Notes under the pieces: model-generated
Told to the model about the DNA's origin: nothing
The model's input: only the letters and a program-made list of their open reading frames with translations
Databases searched by the model: none
NCBI RefSeq assembly: GCF_002282895.1
Contig: NZ_NRRB01000002.1
Location: 555,676-593,196, forward strand
Reading direction: 5' to 3'
Source of the DNA: Paraferrimonas haliotis
GTDB lineage: Bacteria; Pseudomonadota; Gammaproteobacteria; Enterobacterales; Shewanellaceae
DNA: 37,521 nucleotides
Shown: positions 8,471-15,459 of the stretch, in pieces
How positions within the stretch are numbered: the first letter of the stretch is position 1
Layout of the letters: the number at the start of each line of letters is the position of its first letter
Position numbers and translations under genes: made by a program

Positions 8471-9586
8471 ATGGGCGATTCTTCTCGCGCAAATTACCGA
8501 CCAATTTTGCTAATTACCAGTATCGCCCTGATTGCGGGCGCACTGTACTTTTTTAACGGCTCTTCTTTGCGAACTCCCCCCTCTACTTCTGAGGCTTCAA
8601 ACTCCACCGCGAGTGAGCACCTGTTAACCAGCAAAACCGCCCTAGCTGCAACCGAATTAAGCGCAAAAGCCGCATTAGCCGAGCCAAGCGTAACAGCGGC
8701 TAATTCACCAAAAGAATGCATTGAAGCAACGCCAAAACAAAGCATTGACCCACTCGTATTTAAACAACAAGTCACCGACGCCATATCCCAAAGCGATACC
8801 GACGACAGCCGCATCGTACATTCACTGCTAAGCAACAACAGTGTGCAGGATAAACTGGCAGTACTGCACCAAAACAGCACGCAAGAAACCAGCCCAATAG
8901 CCGCTTATAATCTATTGTCTTACTGCACCAACCCTAGTGCTGAATGCTCAAAAGAGATGTTGGCCGATATCGCCCTCATTGAAGAACAAAACAGTGCATC
9001 GCTATTACTCTTGGCCATGAACCAATTTAAGCTTGGTGACGATGAAGCCGGTGAGCAGTTATTGATAGCGGCAGCCAATGCTCCACACTATAACGACTAT
9101 TGGGGAGAGCATCATCAGCACTTTGATGCTGCATTTGAGCAATCAGGCATGTCTGAACACTTTTTGCAGGCGGTCACTCTCTTTCAAGCTCATCTACCTC
9201 TGCCAAACTATCGCCTATTAGTCGATTACTGCAAAAGTGCTGAGCGCTCTCCAGCCTCGCGAGTCGCCTGTCAACAAATGGGTGAACGTCTTGAGTCGGC
9301 CAATGGCACCGCTATTGCTAATTTAATTGGCATGAACTTACAAAAAACGCTGCACATGAATGCTGGTGAACTCGCTCAAGCTAATGAAATGGCGGCCAAA
9401 GCTGACGCATTAATGTCCAATGCAACTAAAGCGTTTAGTACCCTCAACAACCCAGTATTGAGCGCACAACAGGCACGAACATACTTTAACGAACTGCAAT
9501 ACTCTGGAGAGCAAGCGGCAGGTAACCTGCTGCTGGAAATTGAGGAAGAACTCGAGCACACAGCCCAACAATCGCTATGCTTATAA
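8471..9586 (+). CDS. Hypothetical membrane-anchored periplasmic protein
   Basis: A 371-residue protein I do not recognise. One hydrophobic segment at about residues 11-29 looks like an uncleaved signal anchor; it is followed by a low-complexity Ser/Thr/Ala-rich linker (about 30-80) and then a helical, Ala/Leu/Glu-rich body that could be made of helical hairpin repeats of the TPR/SEL1 kind. Several Cys are present (for example CTNPSAEC and the C-terminal SLCL), consistent with disulfides in the periplasm. The ATG has AAAAGGA nine bases upstream. It ends just before a bidirectional terminator and shows no frameshift. Function unknown. Confidence 0.7.
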   Translation: MGDSSRANYRPILLITSIALIAGALYFFNGSSLRTPPSTSEASNSTASEHLLTSKTALAATELSAKAALAEPSVTAANSPKECIEATPKQSIDPLVFKQQVTDAISQSDTDDSRIVHSLLSNNSVQDKLAVLHQNSTQETSPIAAYNLLSYCTNPSAECSKEMLADIALIEEQNSASLLLLAMNQFKLGDDEAGEQLLIAAANAPHYNDYWGEHHQHFDAAFEQSGMSEHFLQAVTLFQAHLPLPNYRLLVDYCKSAERSPASRVACQQMGERLESANGTAIANLIGMNLQKTLHMNAGELAQANEMAAKADALMSNATKAFSTLNNPVLSAQQARTYFNELQYSGEQAAGNLLLEIEEELEHTAQQSLCL

Positions 9587-9624
9587 GGTAGCAACAGCAG
9601 CTTGAGAGCCCGCTGGCTCTCAAA

Positions 9625-9660
9625 CAAAAAAGCCAGTCAACTTTAAAGTGACTGGCTTTT
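9625..9660. terminator. Bidirectional intrinsic terminator between convergent genes
   Basis: A perfect stem AGCCAGTCA / TGACTGGCT, extended by flanking A and T runs, with loop ACTTTAAAG. The A-run before and T-run after make it usable on both strands: it closes the hypothetical gene (plus) and the first barrel gene (minus). A second short hairpin, GAGAGCC-CGCT-GGCTCTC at 9604-9621, lies just upstream. Confidence 0.9.
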
Positions 9661-9688
9661 AAAACCTAAATGCTAACGGCGTTGCTGA

Positions 9689-10822
9689 TTAGAAGTAGTA
9701 GCCAAAGTTAAGGTTAATGGTTTTATCCCAACCGCTACCAATTGCAGGTAGACCTACGTGCTCATCAAATTCGGTTGCCCACACCATATTCTTACCGAGA
9801 ACGAAGTCGATCATCGAGAAGGTAGGACCGGCCGATACGGTACAACCGGTAACGTTTTGGTAGCTGTTGTCGTAGTTCGAGTCAGAGACGTTAGGCGTTA
9901 GCACACCAAAGTCGTTGTAACATTGCACGCTACCAAAGTCGGTATTAAAGGTCTTAGACAAGTTAGCTTGGTAGATTTGACCTTTGCTTGCCACTTCATA
10001 GGTACCGCCCATAACGGCCATACCAATCTTGTTAGCGTCCGCGGCATCTGCTGCATCAAATTCATATTGCATGGCTTGCAACTGAAGACCCCAACCAAAG
10101 TAGTTGGTATTTGCATGCAGAGCGATAGCATAGCGATCGCCAGAATTGTTGGTGTCATTATTTAAGATTTGACCCCACATCGCTGAACCACCCAAAGTAG
10201 TCGAGCCACCGTTGTGATCATAAGTGTAGGTTTGTCTTAAATTAAACTGGTTAGTTTGTTCGTTATTATATTGAGTGCCATTAATTTCACCGGTGAACAA
10301 GTTTGGCGCAAAACCCTTGGTTTCGGTTGGGCCATACTCAGCATTTTTGTAAAACGCCAAATCAGTGTGCCAGCTGCCTTCGTTACGAATAAACTTAATG
10401 CCGTTATCGTAGTTATCTTCGAAACCTAGGTAATAAGGTACGCCATAGAACCAGCTGTGTGAGATGTAGTCACGGTTACCAAAAGGCACGTGATGGATAC
10501 CAAAGTGTACTTCCCACTCAGGGTCGAATTGATAGCTGGCGTAACCGAATTTAATGAAATGGGAATCCGCTTTAACGCGGTATTCGGCTGAAAGACCCCA
10601 GTCTCCGTGTTTTCCGTCAACACCAAAGGTTGCGGTATCAAATTTTAGATCGCCGCCCTTTTCTTTTGATGCTTCGTCAAATAATGCTAGGCCATAGTTC
10701 ACTCGAACCGAGCCGTTAAAGTTTAATTGGTCTTTGTTACCTTCAGCGGCAATTGTTGCTGTACCCGTTAACGCGATTGCAGCCGCCAGCGCTTGCACCA
10801 AATATGGTTTCGCTTGTTTCAT
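9689..10822 (-). CDS. Outer-membrane porin-like beta-barrel (paralogue 1)
   Basis: A 377-residue secreted protein with a Sec signal peptide of about 25 residues (ending near TATIAA) and a C-terminus NLNFGYYF, the terminal-aromatic signature of outer-membrane barrels. Alternating hydrophobic/polar strands, many Tyr/Trp/Phe, and a VPFGNRD segment near residue 110 resemble the OprP/OprO-type porin group, but I cannot name a family firmly. It is clearly paralogous to the barrel at 12034-13173, about 70% identical by eye over residues 80-150. It has two Cys, in VQCYNDF and NVTGCTV, of which the paralogue keeps only the second. It has its own 340-bp leader, downstream of the cupin terminator, so it is transcribed separately from the redox operon but lies next to it. 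Confidence 0.8.
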   Translation of the reverse strand: MKQAKPYLVQALAAAIALTGTATIAAEGNKDQLNFNGSVRVNYGLALFDEASKEKGGDLKFDTATFGVDGKHGDWGLSAEYRVKADSHFIKFGYASYQFDPEWEVHFGIHHVPFGNRDYISHSWFYGVPYYLGFEDNYDNGIKFIRNEGSWHTDLAFYKNAEYGPTETKGFAPNLFTGEINGTQYNNEQTNQFNLRQTYTYDHNGGSTTLGGSAMWGQILNNDTNNSGDRYAIALHANTNYFGWGLQLQAMQYEFDAADAADANKIGMAVMGGTYEVASKGQIYQANLSKTFNTDFGSVQCYNDFGVLTPNVSDSNYDNSYQNVTGCTVSAGPTFSMIDFVLGKNMVWATEFDEHVGLPAIGSGWDKTINLNFGYYF

Positions 10823-11160
10823 AGATTTAACCTACTCTCACCCAAATATGATAATGCTTTTATAGTTTTGCCTTGACGCTTAGCAGGCCTCTTTGGAGCT
10901 CAGACTATGCTGCCTGTTAATATTTGCGATAGAGAGTGACTAGCATCCGGCGGCGGGGAGTTTAGGGATAGATGATTAAGGAGACAAGCTTGAGTGTGCG
11001 CAAGAATCGACCTGATAGGATTGCAGTGATACCTAGCTTATAAAGAAGCAAAAACTGTGATCAAGGCTGGCTTTCGGGGTGGCGAATTGGTTGATAAAAT
11101 GTAGCCAATGCGTTGTTTCTGAGCACAAACCATTAACAAGGTGTTGCTTATTTTGGCATT
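10823..11160. other. Leader / intergenic region upstream of barrel 1
   Basis: About 340 bp without a credible gene, between the cupin terminator and the first barrel gene, presumably holding that gene's promoter and 5' leader. A CRP-like half-site TGTGATC is at 11056-11062, which on the minus strand also contains TTGAT, a half FNR box; the second half of either palindrome is poor. AT-rich segments close to the gene (10845-10875) could supply a -10, but I cannot pick a single convincing promoter. No strong hairpin besides the flanking terminator was seen. Confidence 0.4.
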
Positions 11161-11161
11161 G

Positions 11162-11193
11162 AAAAAAAGCCAGTTAGCAGCGCTAACTGGCTT
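11162..11193 (-). terminator. Intrinsic terminator of the flavocytochrome-porin-cupin operon
   Basis: On the minus strand AAGCCAGTTAGC-GCT-GCTAACTGGCTT forms a perfect 12-bp stem with a three-base loop, followed immediately by a run of seven T. It lies just after the cupin stop codon and separates the operon from the barrel 1 gene. Confidence 0.92.
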
Positions 11194-11200
11194 CATAAAC

Positions 11201-11959
11201 TTACTTACCAAAAACGTCTTGGTTGGTACCGTATGGCCCTAAATTAAGATCGCGTTTACGAATTTTGTCTACGCGGTCGAACGCATCTTCAGCAACTTTT
11301 AAGTACTTAACATCGTTGCGCCAGTAGTACTTAAACCCATCAAAATGAGCATTCTTAGGATACCAGTACATAACACCCAAACCTTCATCTTTCATAATTG
11401 GGGTATTGTGAATCGTCGCGCCAGGAATATAGAAATATTGACCTTTTTTCAATGGCCAGAATTTATTCTGTGCCAAAGTCATGCCTTCACCATTAACCAC
11501 GTAATAGCACTCTGGCTGACCGTGGAAGTGAGGGTTATGATCCGACTTGCCACCGTTAGTAATACCGATTACCACTGGGCTATCCGATAGCTCTTTCCAT
11601 AAGTAACCCACCGGCGCATTTTTTAGATCGCAGTTTTTAGCTTCTAAAATATTGCCGTCGTCATCCATGGTCTTACAAAAACGCTGGCTTGGGTCAATGC
11701 TTTCGTTGGCTTGGATGCTATTAAAGTCAACTTTTCCAGCTTCCCAGTCGGCAATGTAGGCCTCTACTTGAGGATCGCGACACTGCTCAGGCATAGTATC
11801 TTGCGGAGCGTAAGGCGAACTGTCATAAGGCACTGGCGTCATTTGTTGATAAGGACGCTGAGCATTTGGGTATTGATTGCTATCTGCCAATACTGCACTG
11901 CTAGCTAAAGCAGCGGCGACGCCAAGTCCGGCAAGGCTTAATAAAGTTTTTGAGTTCAT
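11201..11959 (-). CDS. Secreted cupin-domain protein, possible lyase
   Basis: A 252-residue protein with a Sec signal peptide (cleavage likely after ALA, residue 25), so periplasmic. A Pro/Tyr/Gln-rich stretch (about 27-58) and an N-terminal region with several Cys precede one cupin domain. Metal ligands are visible: H144 and H146 in PHFHGQPECYY, E150, and H184 in PGATIHNTP; Y152 sits two residues after the Glu. The His-x-His-x3-Glu-x-Tyr ... His arrangement is that of general cupins and also of the cupin DMSP lyases (DddY/DddQ/DddK type), where the Tyr is the catalytic base. The protein is much shorter than DddY (about 400 residues), so this is only a hypothesis. It is the last gene of the redox operon, 74 bp after barrel 2, with AGGA before its ATG. 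Confidence 0.75.
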   Translation of the reverse strand: MNSKTLLSLAGLGVAAALASSAVLADSNQYPNAQRPYQQMTPVPYDSSPYAPQDTMPEQCRDPQVEAYIADWEAGKVDFNSIQANESIDPSQRFCKTMDDDGNILEAKNCDLKNAPVGYLWKELSDSPVVIGITNGGKSDHNPHFHGQPECYYVVNGEGMTLAQNKFWPLKKGQYFYIPGATIHNTPIMKDEGLGVMYWYPKNAHFDGFKYYWRNDVKYLKVAEDAFDRVDKIRKRDLNLGPYGTNQDVFGK

Positions 11960-11983
11960 AATAATTTCCTATCGATTTTCAGT

Positions 11984-12003
11984 GCAGCCATGCTGATGGC
12001 TGC
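11984..12003 (-). promoter_or_regulatory. Hairpin in the barrel 2-cupin spacer
   Basis: GCAGCCAT-CAGC-ATGGCTGC is a perfect 8-bp stem with a four-base loop, 24 bases before the cupin start. There is no T-run after it, so it is more likely an RNA-stability or processing element tuning cupin against porin expression than a terminator. Confidence 0.5.
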
Positions 12004-12033
12004 ATAAATTGAATCTGTTGTTAACTTCTCTAT

Positions 12034-13173
12034 TTAGAAGTAATAACCAAAGTTAATGTTGATGCGTTTATCCCAATCACTACCTACTTCCGGCAAACCA
12101 ACGTGGTCGTTATTAGCGGTTGAGAATGTCATGTTGCGACCCATTACAAAGTCGACCATGGTGTATGTTGGACCGGCAGATATCGCGCAACCGGTTACGT
12201 TTTGGTAGCTGTTGGCATAGCTGCTATCGTCAACATCTGGCGTCATGACCCCAAAGTCGTTGTAGAACTTAACGCTACCAAACCCTGTTTTAATGGTTTT
12301 TGATAGATTGGCGTTATAGATTTGCCCTTTTGAAGCCACCTCATACTGCCAACCCACTACGGACATAGCGATTTTGTTTGGATCAGCCGCATCCGGTGCA
12401 TCAAACTCGTACTGCATCGCTTGCAATTGCAAGTTCCAGCCTTCGTATTTACTGTCTAGGTGAACGGCAGCAGCGTAACGGTCACCCGTGTTTTGAGTTT
12501 GATTGTTGACGATTTGGCCATATTGAGCAGAAGCGCCCACCGTTGTAGACCCGCCTTCATGCTCAAAGGTGTAGGTTTGACGAAGGTTCAACTGGTTAGT
12601 TTCTTCGTTGTGATACTCAACACCACTGGCGGCAATGGTTCCGGTATACAAATCCGCTGCGTAGCGTTTGTTTTCCGTTGGACCGTATTCAGGGTTTTTA
12701 TAGAAAGCCAAGTCTGTATGCCAGCCGTTGCTTTCACGAACGGCTTTAATACCTACATCATAGTTGTCTTCAAATCCAAGATAATAAGGAATACCAAACC
12801 ACCAGCTGTTAGAAATAAAATCGCGATTCCCAAAAGGTACCTTGTTGATACCAAACTGGATTTGCCATTCAGGGTTGTAGTCGTAGTACGCGTATCCATA
12901 CTTAATGTAGTTGGTTGATGAGGTAAAACGGTACTCGGAAGAAAGCCCCCAGTTACCTTTTTTACCATCAAACTTCAACGTTGCGGTATCGAACGTTAGG
13001 TCACCGCCCTTATCCTTTGATGCATCGTCGTAAAGCTTCATACCATAATTGACGCGTACAGAGCCGCCAATTTTTATACCATCTTGTTGCTGATCGGCCG
13101 CAAACGCGGTACCGCTTGCTAGCGCCACAGCACCCGCCACCAAGGACAAGATAAACTTATTTGTGTGTTTCAT
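12034..13173 (-). CDS. Outer-membrane porin-like beta-barrel (paralogue 2)
   Basis: A 379-residue secreted barrel with signal peptide ending near GTAFA (residue 25) and C-terminus NINFGYYF. It is paralogous to the barrel at 9689-10822 along its whole length (shared VPFGNRD, PYYLGFEDNYD, WHTDLAFYKN, SYQNVTGC). I start it at the ATG at 13173, preceded by TAGGT, rather than the upstream GTG at 13191, because the signal peptide begins there. It lies 45 bp after the tetraheme cytochrome and 74 bp before the cupin on the same strand, so it is inside the redox operon. The natural reading is an uptake channel for the substrate of the periplasmic enzymes; channel selectivity is unknown. Confidence 0.82.
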   Translation of the reverse strand: MKHTNKFILSLVAGAVALASGTAFAADQQQDGIKIGGSVRVNYGMKLYDDASKDKGGDLTFDTATLKFDGKKGNWGLSSEYRFTSSTNYIKYGYAYYDYNPEWQIQFGINKVPFGNRDFISNSWWFGIPYYLGFEDNYDVGIKAVRESNGWHTDLAFYKNPEYGPTENKRYAADLYTGTIAASGVEYHNEETNQLNLRQTYTFEHEGGSTTVGASAQYGQIVNNQTQNTGDRYAAAVHLDSKYEGWNLQLQAMQYEFDAPDAADPNKIAMSVVGWQYEVASKGQIYNANLSKTIKTGFGSVKFYNDFGVMTPDVDDSSYANSYQNVTGCAISAGPTYTMVDFVMGRNMTFSTANNDHVGLPEVGSDWDKRININFGYYF

Positions 13174-13218
13174 ATCATTACCTATTTGCACAGTCGTGCC
13201 TAAAACAAAAATTCTGAA

Positions 13219-13587
13219 TTACATTTTTTCGAACCACGAGCGATGACACTCGGTACACGCGGGCTGTTTCTTTTGGTGCTCGGCATGACACGCTAAACAA
13301 CTAGCGCCATCGTTGTAGTGGAGGGACTGATGAGGATCCGCCTCAGGAATGGGTAATTTGCTGGCATCGGTTTCAATGGAGTTGATGTCTCCATGACAAG
13401 CCACGCACGCCTCGTCATTGGCATTTTTTAGACCGGATCCTTGGTGACAGCTATTACAACCTTCTTGATAAAGAAATTCGTGGTTAGTGCGTCCTTCGAG
13501 GTTGCCTTTCATTTTGACCAGATCGCCGGCCATCGCAGTGCTCGACAGAGTTAACCCAATCAACAACGTAAGAATGAAGTGCTTCAT
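13219..13587 (-). CDS. Periplasmic tetraheme cytochrome c (flavocytochrome heme subunit)
   Basis: A 122-residue protein with a Sec signal peptide (MKHFILTLL... ending STAMA) and exactly four CxxCH haem-attachment motifs: CNSCH, CVACH, CLACH and CTECH. Size and spacing match the small tetraheme domain that forms the N-terminal part of Shewanella flavocytochrome c (Fcc3); here it is a separate gene. I start it at the ATG at 13587, four bases after the flavoprotein stop, with AGAGGA as ribosome-binding site; a longer upstream reading would destroy the signal peptide. Tight coupling says the two proteins form one complex, the cytochrome passing electrons to FAD. No quinol dehydrogenase such as CymA is in the window. 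Confidence 0.93.
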   Translation of the reverse strand: MKHFILTLLIGLTLSSTAMAGDLVKMKGNLEGRTNHEFLYQEGCNSCHQGSGLKNANDEACVACHGDINSIETDASKLPIPEADPHQSLHYNDGASCLACHAEHQKKQPACTECHRSWFEKM

Positions 13588-13591
13588 GATG

Positions 13592-15109
13592 TTATCCTCT
13601 AAAATCACTGACGATGGTTTTTGCGGTGACAATCCCCATAGCGAGGCATTCAAGACAAGACGTAGAGCTCAACCGAGTCTCGCCGTGCACCCCTCCGGTA
13701 ACCTCACCGACGGCGTATAGGTTGTTAAACGCTTGCAAGGACGTTGATTCGAGCACCCGCCCGCCGAGATCCGTCTTAAGACCGCCCATGCAGTAGTGCA
13801 CTTTTGGCCAAACGCGAGACACAACGAACGGCCCTTTGAGCACCTCAGCGGTATCCATTTTTCGATTAAAGTCGGGATCTTGGCGCTCGCCTACCCGTTT
13901 ATTCCAATTGGCTACCGTGGCTTTTAATTGCTCAGCGGGAATGTTGAACTGGTGCGCAAGCGCATCTAAGCTATCGACTTTCCAGGCCATTTTGTCCCGC
14001 AAAGCACGAGTGACCCTATGATCGTCTTTGTAAGGTTCGTAATTAAAGAGAACCACTGGATACGCCGGTGAATTATCTGCGTAGCGATTTTTCATAATGG
14101 CTTCAGAGCAGGTCTTGCGGTCGGCTCGTTCATCCATGTAGCGTTTGCCGGTTAACACACTGACCGAAATGCCTTGATGCCAACCAATGGAAAGCAGAGC
14201 ATTAGACCAACCAAAGCCGCCTTCATCCGGGGAGCCCCAATGGCCGGTTTGAATCATGTTCATGTGTACCGGTAGGGCACCATGTGCCATTGCGGTAAGC
14301 GTGACTTCGCCGGTTGCTCCTAGAGCATTGGTACAATCAAGCGTAGGGTCCAAAGAAAGGTCTACAATTTGACGCAATTCCATGTTGCGCGCAAAGCCAC
14401 CGTTGGCTAGCACCACCCCTTTATTGGCCTTGATGTAAATGGTTTTACCGGTCTTGAGGTTTGGAAAACGGTAATTTTGGCGCACTTTAACGCCCAGAAT
14501 GGTTTTGCCATCCATGACGAAATCTTCGATGTAGTGTTGCATCCGAAAATCAACACCTGCCTCTTTCGCGGCTCTAAACAGTTTGGTGGTGATATCTCCA
14601 CCGACACCATGCTCGGTCCGAATGGCACGTGCCTTGTTGTGTCCGCCAACTTGGATATTGAATCCTTCTTTAAATTTAACACCCGCATCAATGCACATGT
14701 GGTAAGCGTCGAGCGCATGTTCAGCAATTTGGCGCAGCATTGCTTCATTTTGCATGCCGCGACCTGACTTAATTTGATCCTTTACCAGCTCTTCAGGGGA
14801 GTCGTCTGTGATGCCTTGGGCGAGTTGAATGGGGTTTTTCGGAACAGCGAACCAGCCGCCATTAACCGCTGAATTACCGCCAATGACCTGCATTTTTTCA
14901 AGCACCAGCACTTTCTCAACGCCTTGACGAGCGCAGTTTAACGCCGTGGATAACCCAGAGAACCCGGATCCAATCACAACCACATCAGCGGACTCGTCCC
15001 ATTCAATACCCTTTTCTTTAGCTGTTACGGTGCCAGGAATGGCTGCAGCGGCTACACCTGCTAACGCTGTATTTGCGCTCAGTTTTAGGAAACTACGTCT
15101 ATCGTTCAT
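13592..15109 (-). CDS. Tat-exported flavoprotein reductase of the fumarate/urocanate/acrylate reductase family
   Basis: A 505-residue FAD protein with a twin-arginine signal (DRRSFLKLSA) so it folds before export. The FAD motif GSGFSG is at about residues 48-53, with GGNSAVNGG behind it. By my alignment to Fcc3, the following are kept: H290 (Fcc3 H365), acid catalyst R331 (R402), H438 in VHYCMGG (H504) and R479 in GGVHGETRL (R544). Two relay residues are changed: S307 for E378 and W310 for R381. No FMN-binding domain is attached. It is first in the operon, followed by its tetraheme cytochrome. Inference: a periplasmic anaerobic reductase of a C=C bond in a substrate other than fumarate; acrylate-, methacrylate-, cinnamate- or urocanate-like acids are candidates. 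Confidence 0.88.
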   Translation of the reverse strand: MNDRRSFLKLSANTALAGVAAAAIPGTVTAKEKGIEWDESADVVVIGSGFSGLSTALNCARQGVEKVLVLEKMQVIGGNSAVNGGWFAVPKNPIQLAQGITDDSPEELVKDQIKSGRGMQNEAMLRQIAEHALDAYHMCIDAGVKFKEGFNIQVGGHNKARAIRTEHGVGGDITTKLFRAAKEAGVDFRMQHYIEDFVMDGKTILGVKVRQNYRFPNLKTGKTIYIKANKGVVLANGGFARNMELRQIVDLSLDPTLDCTNALGATGEVTLTAMAHGALPVHMNMIQTGHWGSPDEGGFGWSNALLSIGWHQGISVSVLTGKRYMDERADRKTCSEAIMKNRYADNSPAYPVVLFNYEPYKDDHRVTRALRDKMAWKVDSLDALAHQFNIPAEQLKATVANWNKRVGERQDPDFNRKMDTAEVLKGPFVVSRVWPKVHYCMGGLKTDLGGRVLESTSLQAFNNLYAVGEVTGGVHGETRLSSTSCLECLAMGIVTAKTIVSDFRG

Positions 15110-15207
15110 AGGTCTGCCTGTTAATTCAGTTGAGGCTGAACAATAGTCCTGAGAGCACCTTGAAAAATCGAGTTAGATCACGCAAGAAAAGGGTGAGTAA
15201 AGTTCTT

Positions 15208-15223
15208 CGTGATCGCGATCAAA
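15208..15223. promoter_or_regulatory. CRP/FNR-type binding site upstream of the redox operon
   Basis: CGTGATCGCGATCAAA matches the CRP consensus TGTGA-N6-TCACA at eight of ten positions and, read on the minus strand as TTGAT-CGCG-ATCAC, the FNR consensus TTGAT-N4-ATCAA at nine of ten. It is centred about 106 bases upstream of the flavoprotein ATG. In Shewanella both CRP and the FNR homologue EtrA control anaerobic respiration genes, so this is a plausible activator site for the operon. Confidence 0.6.
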
Positions 15224-15318
15224 TACAGTCATTAGCCAATAAAAACATAAAGTTAGCAGCACAAAAAATGAAGAAATAAGTGTGAAATCGATTAATTTAT
15301 GTGATGTTTAATGAAAAG

Positions 15319-15334
15319 TTTAACGTGGATCACA
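15319..15334. promoter_or_regulatory. Candidate CRP half-conserved site
   Basis: TTTAACGTGGATCACA has a perfect right half (TCACA) and a poorer left half relative to the CRP consensus. It lies about 133 bases upstream of the TetR ATG and could serve either divergent promoter. Weak on its own; noted because a better site lies 100 bp away. Confidence 0.35.
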
Positions 15335-15459
15335 ACCTTGCATAATGGGCCATGGGTTTCGTGATGGCTATCTAGGTTTGATGTTTTTAACCATTTTATT
15401 TAGCCAGGATTTGGAAAGTATTGTTCACCTGTATTCTTTTGTTTTTTGCTATTGTCATC

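Larger units (their letters stand above)
15110..15459. other. Divergent regulatory region between flavoprotein and TetR genes
   Basis: An AT-rich 350-bp region with no credible gene. It must hold the promoters of the minus-strand redox operon and of the plus-strand TetR/efflux genes. It contains several GTGAT / ATCAC words, including the two palindromes listed separately. I could not identify a convincing -10/-35 pair for either direction by eye. Confidence 0.6.

Noticed and set aside
8494..8880. 128-codon open frame antisense to the anchored hypothetical gene
   Set aside because: Ser/Leu/Cys-rich reading typical of an antisense frame across Ser/Thr/Ala codons; no start signals.
9604..9621. 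GAGAGCC/GGCTCTC hairpin as a terminator
   Set aside because: No T-run on either strand; the real terminator is the hairpin at 9625-9660.
10972..11043. Small ORF of 23 codons on the plus strand in the barrel 1 leader
   Set aside because: No ribosome-binding site, no hydrophobic or other peptide signature, and oriented against both neighbours.
11201..11959. Cupin annotated directly as the DMSP lyase DddY
   Set aside because: Only the metal ligands and the nearby Tyr agree, and these are common in cupins; the protein is about 150 residues shorter than DddY. Kept as hypothesis only.
12460..12918. 152-codon open frame on the plus strand, antisense to barrel 2
   Set aside because: Composition is that of a shadow of the barrel gene; no ribosome-binding site or recognisable domain, and the opposite frame has a full signal peptide and barrel end.
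13588..13653. Longer start for the tetraheme cytochrome, overlapping the flavoprotein gene
   Set aside because: It would put 22 residues before a perfect signal peptide; the ATG at 13587 has a good ribosome-binding site.
13592..15109. Calling the flavoprotein a fumarate reductase
   Set aside because: The Glu and Arg of the Fcc3 proton relay are Ser and Trp here by my alignment.
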